NCBI GenBank assembly: GCA_900542085.1
Contig: UQMK01000011.1
Coordinates: 1-64,000 of the forward strand
DNA from: an uncultured Collinsella sp.
GTDB taxonomy: Bacteria; Actinomycetota; Coriobacteriia; Coriobacteriales; Coriobacteriaceae
Direction of reading: 5' to 3'
Length of the DNA: 64,000 nt
Numbering within the stretch: position 1 is the stretch's first letter; each line of letters begins with the position of its first letter. The notes under the pieces were generated by a model. It did no database searches. It saw only the letters and a list, made by a program, of their open reading frames with translations, and had not been told where the DNA came from. This document shows positions 1 to 7,326 of this stretch, piece after piece. Both the position numbers and the translations under genes were made by a program.

Positions 1-42
1 TGATAAGCCGCGATTTGGCCGAACAGCGGCAGGGGTAGCTAA

Positions 43-60
43 AATAGCCCCGTCCCAAAA
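43..60. repeat. Intergenic repeat family E, copy 1
   Basis: The bases TAGCCCCGTCCCAAAA at 45-60 are the reverse complement of a motif found again at the far end of the window (63980-63995) and in a related form at 11190-11206. It lies just downstream of the minus-strand radical SAM gene, where it could belong to its 3' end. Function unknown; the call rests only on the recurrence. Confidence 0.5.
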
Positions 61-76
61 AGACTACTCAAAAGAG

Positions 77-1015
77 CTACTTTGCGCTGGTGAGGACGCC
101 GGTGGTGTCGAAGGCCGGGGTAAAGCTCTCGTCTACCGCGCCGCCCTCTTGCCAGAACATCGTCGTAAAGCCAAGGTCATCGGCATGGTCGAGCACCTGC
201 TCGTACTCCTCGCGCGTCACAGCACGCGCCAGGTCGCCGCCCTGCTCGCGCATGAGCGCATTGGGCGTGTACTGGTTCATGACCGAGATCGGCACATCGC
301 CCACCGTCTGCCACACCAGGTCCAGCACGCGACACGAATCGTCTGCATGTCCCGGCAGTACCAGATGGCGCACGATCATGCCGCGCTTCATGAGCCCGTC
401 CTCGTCCACCAGCTCTCCCCCGCGGCGCTCAATTTCGCGCGCCATCTGAGCCAGGCCCGACACGGCCACACGCGGGTAATCCTTAATGTGGGAGAGCGAC
501 TGCGCAAGCGCCGCATCGGCATATTTAAAGTCGGTAAGCCACACATCGACCAGATCGCCGAGCGCCGACACGGCACTCGCACGCTCATAACCGCTCGTGT
601 TGTAGACGATTGGGATGACCAGCCCGCGCGCCCGTGCCGCGGCAATCGTAACCGGCAGCAGGTGCGCGTAGTGCGTCGCCGTCACCAGATTAATATTGTT
701 CGCACCCTGGTCCTGCAGCTCCAACATAATCTCGACCAGACGCTCGGGCGAAATCTCAAGCCCAAAATTGCCCGTCGAGATCTCGTGGTTCTGACAATAG
801 ACGCATTTGAGCGAGCAGCCGCTAAAGAAGATTGTGCCCGAACCGGCCTCGCCCGAGATAGGCGGCTCCTCCCACATATGAAGCGCGGCGCGGGCCACCT
901 TGAGCGTGTCGTTAGCACCGCATACGCCGTGCGCGCCCTCATCGCGCGCCGCACCGCAGCGGCGCGGACACAAATGGCAGGCGGGCGAAAAAAGTTCGGT
1001 CAACGACGTCGGCAT
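77..1015 (-). CDS. PflX-like radical SAM protein
   Basis: A 312-residue member of the radical SAM superfamily, resembling the uncharacterised PflX relatives of pyruvate formate-lyase activase. The cluster motif CSLKCVYC gives the three iron-sulphur ligands C67, C71 and C74, within a 'FFSGCSLKC' context typical of activases. A second set of cysteines near the N-terminus (C13, C16, C20, C32) could bind another metal or cluster. The ATG at 1015 is preferred because GGAG lies nine bases upstream; the frame also continues to a TTG at 1030. By family it would cleave SAM reductively to make a 5'-deoxyadenosyl radical; the partner protein is not evident here. No pyruvate formate-lyase gene is adjacent, so the substrate cannot be assigned. 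Confidence 0.85.
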   Translation of the reverse strand: MPTSLTELFSPACHLCPRRCGAARDEGAHGVCGANDTLKVARAALHMWEEPPISGEAGSGTIFFSGCSLKCVYCQNHEISTGNFGLEISPERLVEIMLELQDQGANNINLVTATHYAHLLPVTIAAARARGLVIPIVYNTSGYERASAVSALGDLVDVWLTDFKYADAALAQSLSHIKDYPRVAVSGLAQMAREIERRGGELVDEDGLMKRGMIVRHLVLPGHADDSCRVLDLVWQTVGDVPISVMNQYTPNALMREQGGDLARAVTREEYEQVLDHADDLGFTTMFWQEGGAVDESFTPAFDTTGVLTSAK

Positions 1016-1159
1016 AAAAACATGCTCCAAAACAACGATTCAGCAGCTCAAACGCAAAAGGGCCAACCGCACAGACGGCTCGAGCCCAAGGCGCCGTAAT
1101 CGTCCGACACGATTTTTGTAATGTCAAGACTGGAATCCACAAAGTGCCGCTTTATGATG

Positions 1160-1335
1160 TAGGTATTCCGCCCCCCGCGGAGCAACTGGGTGAACCGTCG
1201 CGTTTATTTAGGGAGCCCACACAGTCGTACCTAGTACAGGTATCCTTCGTTGTTAAGGACGCTGGAACAGTCGATGAGGGCACCCACCTGTTTTAGGTGG
1301 GTTCATTTTCGTAACGTGGGGGGTGGTTTTCTTTT
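1160..1335 (+). ncRNA. ssrS: Candidate 6S RNA (ssrS-like)
   Basis: This 500-base gap between genes folds like 6S RNA, the regulator that mimics an open promoter and binds the housekeeping RNA polymerase. CCGCCCCCCGCG at 1168-1179 pairs over twelve positions with CGTGGGGGGTGG at 1315-1326, including two G-U pairs that only work on the plus strand. This would be the closing stem. On the 3' side of the bubble a hairpin CCCACCT...AGGTGGG occupies about 1281-1299. Inside, GGGTGAACCGTCG can pair with CGATGAGGGCACCC, and TCCTT/AAGGA and TACCT/AGGTA form further helices. Length about 175 nt fits the family. An attenuator for the downstream gene is the main alternative, because CACCCACCT has two possible partners. 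Confidence 0.55.
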
Positions 1336-1542
1336 GCCGAAAATCACCATTGCAAATCCCGCCAATATTCCCAAAAGGCACCAGGCAGAGCCCCACTATC
1401 ACTCGAATATCTGGTAAGCGCGTGATTATCGCCCCGTGCAATTCCTCACACCCTCCTTGGTCGAGTATCATGGATCAGCTATACCCTTTGCGGCGTGGCA
1501 TCCTTTGACCTTTTCCTTCGACGCTTGGCGGTTTATCGATTC

Positions 1543-2742
1543 ATGGCTTCCTCCACGAGCTTCATACCGTACCTATGCGTGGCGGTCGCGGCTTTTATCA
1601 CGACCTTCCTTACGGTGCCCCTGGTCAAGCGCCTGGCAATCAAGCTCGACGCCGTCGACTATCCTTCCAAGCGCCGCATCAACACCAAGCCCATCCCGCG
1701 TTTGGGCGGAACGGCGGTGTTTTTGGGCCTCGTCGTCGCCTGCATTGTTCACATCCTAGGCACCTGGTACCTGGGCTGGCCGCCCGTTTTGGTGCCCCAC
1801 CCCCGTCTGCACATCAGCTACCCCATACTTGCGCTTTCTTTTACCGTCATCTTTGCGACCGGCGTGATCGACGACGTCTACCAGCTCAAGCCCAAGCAAA
1901 AGCTGGCCGGCCAGGCCCTCGCCGCACTTATCGCCTGCGTGGGCGGCCTGCGCATCGGCGTCATCGTCAACCCGTTTGCTCCTGGCGAGATCATGCTCGG
2001 CTGGCTCGCCTACCCCATCACCATTGTCTACCTGGTGGCGTTCACCAACATCATCAACCTTATCGACGGCCTCGACGGTCTGGCCACGGGCATCTGCGGC
2101 ATCGCGTCGTTCACGATGTTTTCGGTCGCCGCGCTCTCGGGCCGCATCGACGCTGCCGCGCTCTCCATCGCGCTCTTTGGCTCTTGCCTCGCCTTCTTGC
2201 GCTATAACTTCAACCCTGCGAGCATCTTCTTGGGCGACTCGGGGTCGCTGCTTCTGGGCTTTGCGCTGGGTTCCATCTCACTGCTCAACGTGAGCCGCAC
2301 CGCTGCGCTTACCTCGCTCATCATCCCGCTCATCGTGGCCGGCGTGCCCATCATCGATACGTTCAGCGCCATCGTGCGCCGCAAGCGCGCCCACATTAGC
2401 ATCGGGCAGGCCGACAAGGGTCACATCCACCATCGTCTCATTCAAGAGGGCTACAACCAAAAGCAGGCCGTACTGCTCATCTACGCCTGGTGCATTTTGC
2501 TTTCGGCCGGCGCCGCCGCCATCAATCAGGTCGAGGTCCCCATGCGCGTGCTCATCTTTACCGTGCTCGCCATTGGCTCGGCGGCCTTCGCCAAGCACCT
2601 GCACCTGTTTGAGCCCGTGCTGCGTCACCATTACAACAAGCGCACGCACGAGGACGAGCTGGTAACCCCCGACGACCCCGCTTTTAATCAGGAGGAGCAG
2701 GCGGCCGAGGAACGTAAAGAAGAGCGCCACCACAAGCTCTAG
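1543..2742 (+). CDS. Undecaprenyl-phosphate glycosyl-1-phosphate transferase (MraY/WecA/TagO family)
   Basis: An integral membrane enzyme of about 399 residues that should transfer a sugar-1-phosphate, usually GlcNAc-1-P, from a UDP-sugar to undecaprenyl phosphate, the first step of a cell-wall polysaccharide. The family signatures are all visible: a DDVYQLKPKQK loop, NLIDGLDGLA, FLGDSGS and the GHIHHRL region that follows a DTFSAIVRR segment. Roughly ten hydrophobic segments alternate with these cytosolic loops. The last 30 residues are charged and probably cytosolic. A GTG at 1495 is also in frame, but the ATG at 1543 places the start just before the first membrane helix. It stands alone here, so the specific polymer cannot be named. 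Confidence 0.88.
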   Translation: MASSTSFIPYLCVAVAAFITTFLTVPLVKRLAIKLDAVDYPSKRRINTKPIPRLGGTAVFLGLVVACIVHILGTWYLGWPPVLVPHPRLHISYPILALSFTVIFATGVIDDVYQLKPKQKLAGQALAALIACVGGLRIGVIVNPFAPGEIMLGWLAYPITIVYLVAFTNIINLIDGLDGLATGICGIASFTMFSVAALSGRIDAAALSIALFGSCLAFLRYNFNPASIFLGDSGSLLLGFALGSISLLNVSRTAALTSLIIPLIVAGVPIIDTFSAIVRRKRAHISIGQADKGHIHHRLIQEGYNQKQAVLLIYAWCILLSAGAAAINQVEVPMRVLIFTVLAIGSAAFAKHLHLFEPVLRHHYNKRTHEDELVTPDDPAFNQEEQAAEERKEERHHKL

Positions 2743-2880
2743 GATAAGCTGCCGAGGATATGCCCCGGCGCCGCTGACCAAGCGCAGCCGGGCCGCACCC
2801 AGCGCGCAAGCCGCCTCCCCTCCCGCCCCTCCAATAAACGCGTTATCATCTTGACCCATGAATATACGTTAGGAGCAATC

Positions 2881-3930
2881 ATGCCAAACGAGAACAGCTA
2901 CGAAGTCGCGCTGCAAAAGAGCAACGCCATTCGCGAGGGCCTGGCCAAGACACCCGAGAAGTTCACCATGCTCACCGGCGACCGCCCGACCGGGCGCCTG
3001 CACCTGGGTCATTACTTCGGCACCCTCAAGGGCCGTGTTGAACTGCAGAACATGGGCGCCAAGACCAACGTGCTCATCGCCGACTACCAGGTCATCACCG
3101 ACCGCGACACCACCGAGCATATCCAGGACAACGTGTACAACATGGTCATGGACTACCTTGCCTGCGGTATCGACCCCGACAAGACCATGATCTACGCGCA
3201 CTCCGCCGTGCCCGCCGCAAACCAGCTCATGCTGCCGTTCCTGTCGCTGGTGTCCGAGGCCGAGCTGGCGCGCAACCCCACGGTTAAGGCCGAGATGGAG
3301 GCCTCGGGCCACGAGCTCACCGGCCTTCTGCTCACCTACCCGGTGCACCAGGCCTGCGACATCCTGTTCTGCAAGGGCAATGTGGTGCCCGTCGGCCGCG
3401 ACCAGCTGCCGCACATCGAGCTCACCCGCACCATCGCCCGCCGCTTTAACAACCGCTACGGCAAGGTGTTCCCCGAGGTCGATGCGCTGCTGTCCGAGAC
3501 CCCGCTGCTGCCCGGCCTGGACGGTCGCAAGATGAGCAAGAGCTACGGCAACGCCATCAACATCTCGATGACCGCCGAGGAGACGGCCAAGCGCATCAAG
3601 AAGAGCCAGACCGATTCCGAGCGCATGATCACGTTCGATCCCGAGAACCGTCCCGGCGTGTCCGGCCTGCTTTCGACGGCCGCCATCTGCACCGGCCGTT
3701 CCGAGGTCGAGATTGCCGAGGAGATTGGCATGGGCGGCTCCGGCCAGCTCAAGAAGTACGTGACCGAGGCCGTCAACGAGTACTTCGCGCCGATCCGCGA
3801 GCGTCGCCAGCGCTACGAGAACGATCTGGACTATGTGAAGGACGTGTTGCACGAGGGCAACCGTCGCGCCAACGAGATCGCCGAGCAGACCCTGGCCGAG
3901 GTTCGGGACGCCATGGGCATGGTGTACTAG
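2881..3930 (+). CDS. trpS: Tryptophan--tRNA ligase
   Basis: A class I aminoacyl-tRNA synthetase of 349 residues that charges tRNA-Trp. The HIGH motif appears as HLGH at residues 41-44 after TGRL, and the KMSKS loop is at 217-221 (RKMSKSYGN), so both ATP-binding signatures are intact. The length is usual for a bacterial TrpS. The ATG at 2881 is chosen because AGGAG lies five bases upstream; an in-frame extension to 2851 lacks such a site. The gap before it is too short for a T-box leader. A strong intrinsic terminator follows, so it is probably transcribed alone. Confidence 0.95.
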   Translation: MPNENSYEVALQKSNAIREGLAKTPEKFTMLTGDRPTGRLHLGHYFGTLKGRVELQNMGAKTNVLIADYQVITDRDTTEHIQDNVYNMVMDYLACGIDPDKTMIYAHSAVPAANQLMLPFLSLVSEAELARNPTVKAEMEASGHELTGLLLTYPVHQACDILFCKGNVVPVGRDQLPHIELTRTIARRFNNRYGKVFPEVDALLSETPLLPGLDGRKMSKSYGNAINISMTAEETAKRIKKSQTDSERMITFDPENRPGVSGLLSTAAICTGRSEVEIAEEIGMGGSGQLKKYVTEAVNEYFAPIRERRQRYENDLDYVKDVLHEGNRRANEIAEQTLAEVRDAMGMVY

Positions 3931-3965
3931 ACCGATCTGCTGGCTTGAGCTTTCGATTGCTATAG

Positions 3966-3993
3966 GGCGGACGCTACGGCGTCCGCCTTTTTT
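3966..3993 (+). terminator. Intrinsic terminator of trpS
   Basis: A perfect 9-bp stem GGCGGACGC / GCGTCCGCC with a four-base loop, followed directly by six T residues, 36 bases after the trpS stop codon. Confidence 0.92.
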
Positions 3994-4041
3994 GTTGCCC
4001 GACCGGTTCGGCTCCGGCCACCGCACTCCCCCCGATAAACA

Positions 4042-4083
4042 GGAACGGGCCCGCCGGCAGTCAGTTGCCAGCGGGCCCGTTCC
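4042..4083. repeat. Strong GC-rich palindrome
   Basis: GGAACGGGCCCGC at 4042-4054 is perfectly complementary to GCGGGCCCGTTCC at 4071-4083, and an inner TGGCA-type pairing extends the stem. There is no T tract, so it may be a second, Rho-independent-like barrier or a folded 3' end rather than a standard terminator. Confidence 0.6.
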
Positions 4084-4267
4084 CGAAGTACACCGTTGAA
4101 TCGCACAGAGGGGAGGGATGCGAATCAAACTCAACAGGGCAGGCTTTTTCATCGCCTAATGCCTGCTCCGTTGCTGAATACAATATAGTTCACCGTGGTT
4201 TACTTTCTTGCGTCAATATGCGCCGCCACACCTTCTCCATAAGTTAGCCCCGGTAAACCTGCAACGG
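4084..4267. other. Intergenic stretch without a recognised gene
   Basis: Between the palindrome and the family A repeat I see no convincing coding frame, tRNA or promoter on either strand. A GCAGGC/GCCTGC pairing around 4138-4166 encloses a T run but is weak. Confidence 0.5.
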
Positions 4268-4308
4268 AAAACCACCACAAAGGGGACAGGCACCTTTGTG
4301 GTGGTTTT
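4268..4308. repeat. Palindrome family A, copy 1
   Basis: Perfect 16-bp arms AAAACCACCACAAAGG (4268-4283) and CCTTTGTGGTGGTTTT (4293-4308) around a nine-base loop. It lies 16 bases past the stop of the minus-strand alkyltransferase, and the terminal T run on that strand makes it a plausible terminator. The same palindrome recurs at 6311, 7271 and 43841. Confidence 0.85.
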
Positions 4309-4324
4309 GGCCACGGCAGAACTG

Positions 4325-4645
4325 TTAGAGTCCAGCTGGCCAGCGACAGGCGGCCAAGTCGACGTGCATGGGATCGGTAAACGCCACGCCCTCCCCCATT
4401 AAGAGCTCGCGCTGAGCATCGGGACCGCCAAAGGCAAAGCCCTCACAGATACGGCCGTCGGCAAACACCACGCGATGACAGGGAATTTGACCAGGGCGTG
4501 GGTTGCTATGCAGCGCATACCCCACATAGCGTGCACTTCGCGCGCGACGGGCGAGCAGCGCCACCTGACCGTACGTGGCGACCATCCCCTCGGGGATCTG
4601 CTCGACCACCTCATACACCTGCTCAAAAAAGCCCTCAGACGCCAT
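4325..4645 (-). CDS. MGMT-family O6-alkylguanine-DNA alkyltransferase domain protein
   Basis: A short, 106-residue protein consisting only of the C-terminal active-site domain of O6-alkylguanine-DNA alkyltransferases. The active-site motif IPCHRVV carries the acceptor cysteine at C56, so it is not an alkyltransferase-like protein of the PWHR type, where tryptophan replaces it. A helix-turn-helix region (GMVATYGQVALLA) and the 'ALHSNP' segment precede it as expected. The start at 4645 has an AAGGGAG site on the minus strand. It would transfer the alkyl group from damaged guanine to itself in a one-turnover repair reaction. The N-terminal domain of full Ada/Ogt enzymes is missing; single-domain forms are common in bacteria. 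Confidence 0.85.
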   Translation of the reverse strand: MASEGFFEQVYEVVEQIPEGMVATYGQVALLARRARSARYVGYALHSNPRPGQIPCHRVVFADGRICEGFAFGGPDAQRELLMGEGVAFTDPMHVDLAACRWPAGL

Positions 4646-4679
4646 CGCTCGCTCCCTTCTCCGCATTAACAGCATAAAG

Positions 4680-4769
4680 AAATGATCCCTTGGGGACGGA
4701 GGAAAACGGATCATTCGCGGCCTCCGTGCGGTCGATGATCCGTTTTCCTCCGTCCCCAAGGGATCATTT
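4680..4769. repeat. Long perfect palindrome, family C
   Basis: Two perfectly complementary 35-base arms at 4680-4714 and 4735-4769 enclose a 20-base loop. The arms begin AAATGATCCCTTGGGG and end with the complementary ATCATTT. It sits between the minus-strand DegV gene and the alkyltransferase gene and would end transcription of the former. A degenerate relative is at 11121-11160. Confidence 0.85.
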
Positions 4770-4782
4770 GTTGGCAGGTTGG

Positions 4783-5637
4783 TTAGTTGGCGGGCTGGAA
4801 GAAGGCTACGGCTACGGCACCGGGGCCTACGTGGGTACCGATGGTGGCACCGATGGTGTGAACGGGCAGCTCGCCCTCGGTGTGGCCAGCCCACAGTGCC
4901 GCGCTGTCCTCGATATACTTCTTGAGCACCGCATCCGAAAGGCCCGTATAGCCGAGCGCCAGCGGCATGGAAAAGTCGATGCCGCCCGCCTTTTCGACCT
5001 TTTGGTTCAGCAGGTTGCGGCCGTTCTTGGAACCGCGTGCCTTGCCCAGCTGCACGATTAGACCGTCCTCGACAGCTACCACAGGCTTTACGTTGAGCAG
5101 CGTACCCACGGCGCCGGCAGCAGCAGACAGGCGACCGCCGCGCACCAGGTACTCCAGCGTCTCGAGCAGGCCGATAACCACCACGCGGTCGCGCACGGCC
5201 TCGACCGCCGCCGCGATCTGGGCCGCGCTACGGCCCTCGTCCACCAAGCGCAGCGCATACTCAACCAGGATGCGTTCACCCAGGGTGACGTTGTTGCTAT
5301 CAACCACGTACACATCGCCGCCCGGCGCCTCGGCTAGTGCGGTACGGGCGCTCTGATTGGTGCCCGAGAGCTTAGCGCCCACGGTAATAATCACAGCCTC
5401 ATCGCCGGCTTCGCGAACCTCGGCGATAGCCTGCGAAAACGCGTACGGGTTGACCTGACCGGTCTTGGGCAGCTCATCGCGCTCCACGAGCATCTCGTAA
5501 AAGCGCTGGTGATCGATGTCGATGCCATCCATGAACACATCGGTTCCAAAGGTGACGGACAGCGGCAAAACGGCCAGTGCCGGATGCTCGGCCGGCGACA
5601 TATCGCTTGCGGAATCGGTAATAATGCGGACGGACAT
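4783..5637 (-). CDS. DegV family fatty-acid-binding protein
   Basis: A 284-residue DegV (FakB-like) protein. The family opens with the same pattern seen here (IITDSASDMSP), followed by the GTDVFMDG segment, KTGQVNP and a conserved LSGTNQSA loop that holds the fatty-acid carboxylate in characterised FakB proteins. The C-terminal THVGPGAVAVAF motif is also present. By family it presents a bound fatty acid to a FakA kinase for incorporation into phospholipid. No FakA gene lies in the window. The ATG at 5637 has AAAGGA upstream. A MarR-type regulator gene lies 119 bases upstream on the same strand. A second DegV protein is encoded at 63026-63886. Confidence 0.9.
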   Translation of the reverse strand: MSVRIITDSASDMSPAEHPALAVLPLSVTFGTDVFMDGIDIDHQRFYEMLVERDELPKTGQVNPYAFSQAIAEVREAGDEAVIITVGAKLSGTNQSARTALAEAPGGDVYVVDSNNVTLGERILVEYALRLVDEGRSAAQIAAAVEAVRDRVVVIGLLETLEYLVRGGRLSAAAGAVGTLLNVKPVVAVEDGLIVQLGKARGSKNGRNLLNQKVEKAGGIDFSMPLALGYTGLSDAVLKKYIEDSAALWAGHTEGELPVHTIGATIGTHVGPGAVAVAFFQPAN

Positions 5638-5756
5638 AGCGAATCCTTTCTTGCGCGGACCTCGCGCAGGGAATTTTGACAGCAATGCCCCGGCACGGTA
5701 TACGCGCTTAAACGGGACGATGCAGTTGTTAATGGGAAGCAAATGCCCAGGCGGCC

Positions 5757-6206
5757 CTACAGCTCGCGCAAGGTGTTGAGAATCGTACGCAGCGACGCAT
5801 ACATCTGCTCACGCTGCTCCACGCCCATGGCCTTGCCGGTGGTGTCGAGCACTTCACGAATAATGCAATCGGCCTCGTTCATGCTCTCGCCGCCCAACGT
5901 GGTCAGGCGAACCGGGGCGCGATACTTAACGGCGGCATCGCCCGAATCGTCGACTTCGACGTAGCCGCCCTCCTCCAGATGCGCCAGCGTGCGCGAGACG
6001 GCAGCGCGGGTCACGCCAGCCATGCGGGCGAGGTCGGCACCAGTCAGGCCGTCCTTGCTGCGCTCAAGATAGTACAGGCACATGATGTCGGAGCCCTTAA
6101 GGCCCAGCCTTGCGCCCTCAGATGTCTTAATGCGCTGGATCTCCTTGTAGAGTCCGCTGATCAGTCCGACAAAGTCCTCGAAACGTGTCTCGTCGCTCTG
6201 TTGCAT
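5757..6206 (-). CDS. MarR family transcriptional regulator
   Basis: A 149-residue winged helix-turn-helix protein of the MarR family. The recognition region reads LTGADLARMAGVTRAAVSRT, followed by the wing LEEGGYVEVDDSGDAAVKYRAPVRLT and a C-terminal dimerisation helix. The gene is upstream of degV on the same strand with a 119-base gap, so they may be co-transcribed. MarR proteins next to fatty-acid genes often sense lipids (FabT is an example), which would suit the DegV neighbour, but no ligand can be read from the sequence. No clear operator palindrome was identified. Confidence 0.88.
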   Translation of the reverse strand: MQQSDETRFEDFVGLISGLYKEIQRIKTSEGARLGLKGSDIMCLYYLERSKDGLTGADLARMAGVTRAAVSRTLAHLEEGGYVEVDDSGDAAVKYRAPVRLTTLGGESMNEADCIIREVLDTTGKAMGVEQREQMYASLRTILNTLREL

Positions 6207-6310
6207 GGGAGACGACCGCCTTTCGCTTGCATAATGCTAACGGGTAAACATCTTAACCGTACCCAGCGGCCGCCAGCACTGCGCGCCCTATTTGTTAACT
6301 CATCAACATA

Positions 6311-6351
6311 AAAACCACCACAAAGGGGACAGGCACCTTTGTGGTGGTTTT
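6311..6351. repeat. Palindrome family A, copy 2
   Basis: Identical in arms and loop to copy 1: AAAACCACCACAAAGG ... CCTTTGTGGTGGTTTT. It lies 29 bases beyond the stop codon of the minus-strand B3/4 gene, where its final T run on the minus strand would make it a terminator. Confidence 0.85.
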
Positions 6352-6379
6352 GACCGGCGAGTATGATTTGCAGAAGTTG

Positions 6380-7099
6380 CTACAGCTCCACGCGGGGATT
6401 GTCGCGGGTCACAAGCGTCTTAACGACAACCGTCGCCCCCAGATAGCGCTCAAGCAGCTCGGCTAAGCGATCGATGGCGGCCTGACAGTCCCCCATGCGC
6501 TCGGGCTCTACGCACTCAATCGCCAAAAACGCGTCGGCCGAATCGTCGGATAGAGCCGTTCGAACGCCGTCGCGCCAGTTCCAGCAGCGGCACACGGCGC
6601 CCGCATCGTCAATGTAGGCGAGCTCGCCGGGCAGCGTCGGGTCGTCCGCTTCCTCGCCAAGCGGCAGGAACGCATCCCCGCCGTCGGTCACCTTCAAGCG
6701 AAGGTCTCCCTCAATCGCATGCAGATCCTCGCCTCCCACGGGCAGTGCATAGGACAGCGACACCGTGTTATAGATATCCACCGCGGGCGTAATGTGGCCC
6801 ACCGGCTTGCCCTTGAGCACGCGCTTGAGCAGGTTCTCGATTGAACAGCGCGCGCCCTTTTTGGTCTTGAACAGACGATAGGCCTCGCGCCATGCCTTGA
6901 CCGGTGCGTTCTCGCTGATTGTATCGCTGGTCAGATGACGCTCCGCATCGATATTGGCACGGTCGAGCAGCGCCGCTATCGCGTCCACATCCTCTTGAGG
7001 TATCTGGGCCGCGGGCTTCATACCCTCCACGACCACAACACCGACCGCCGCCTGAGGAAACAGCTCCCAAAATGAATCCTCGGCAATAAAGCTCTTCAT
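6380..7099 (-). CDS. B3/4 tRNA-binding domain protein
   Basis: A 239-residue protein whose central part resembles the B3/4 domain of the phenylalanyl-tRNA synthetase beta subunit (the editing module), here free-standing. Recognisable family features are the VKAWREAYRLFK segment, the KPVGHITPAVDIYNTVSLSYALPVGGEDLHAI block and the later CRCWNWRDG. Such proteins are thought to hydrolyse mischarged tRNA or bind tRNA, but the function of the stand-alone form is not settled. The ATG at 7099 is supported by AAGGGAGC. It follows pckA on the same strand after a terminator, so it is probably transcribed separately. Confidence 0.82.
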   Translation of the reverse strand: MKSFIAEDSFWELFPQAAVGVVVVEGMKPAAQIPQEDVDAIAALLDRANIDAERHLTSDTISENAPVKAWREAYRLFKTKKGARCSIENLLKRVLKGKPVGHITPAVDIYNTVSLSYALPVGGEDLHAIEGDLRLKVTDGGDAFLPLGEEADDPTLPGELAYIDDAGAVCRCWNWRDGVRTALSDDSADAFLAIECVEPERMGDCQAAIDRLAELLERYLGATVVVKTLVTRDNPRVEL

Positions 7100-7143
7100 A
7101 CATGCTCCCTTCACGATTCGCGCCCGAGCGAGGGCACCCAAAC

Positions 7144-7202
7144 AAAAAGCGCCCTTACGACGGCCACCTTCAAAGTCCTACGGTGCCGTCACAAGAGCGC
7201 TT
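7144..7202 (-). terminator. Terminator downstream of pckA
   Basis: On the minus strand AAGCGCTCTTGTGACGGCACC pairs, with a few mismatches, with the complementary strand ending GGGCGCTT and runs into TTTTTGTTT. It ends the pckA transcript before the B3/4 gene. A second small hairpin, CCCCC/GGGGG, lies at about 7209-7226. Confidence 0.75.
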
Positions 7203-7270
7203 GCGCTGCCCCCATCCGGAGAAGGGGGCGATATGTCAGGCGTATTGTAACCCGAGTCATCCGCGCGAGC

Positions 7271-7311
7271 AAAACCACCACAAAGGTGCCTGTCCCCCTT
7301 ATGGTGGTTTT
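7271..7311. repeat. Palindrome family A, copy 3 (inverted core)
   Basis: Outer arms AAAACCACCA / TGGTGGTTTT match the other copies, but the core is present in the opposite orientation (AAAGGTGCCTGTCCCCCTT) and carries a mismatch. It lies 15 bases past the pckA stop codon. Confidence 0.8.
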
Positions 7312-7326
7312 GGGTCTGAGGCGACG

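Noticed and set aside
2743..2880. T-box leader for trpS
   Set aside because: The gap is too short and I see no T-box sequence or antiterminator.
4084..4267. tRNA or other RNA gene
   Set aside because: No cloverleaf could be drawn and no conserved TTC-loop sequence is present.
4325..4645. Alkyltransferase-like (ATL) protein without methyl transfer activity
   Set aside because: The active-site motif is PCHR with the cysteine present, while ATL proteins have tryptophan or alanine there.
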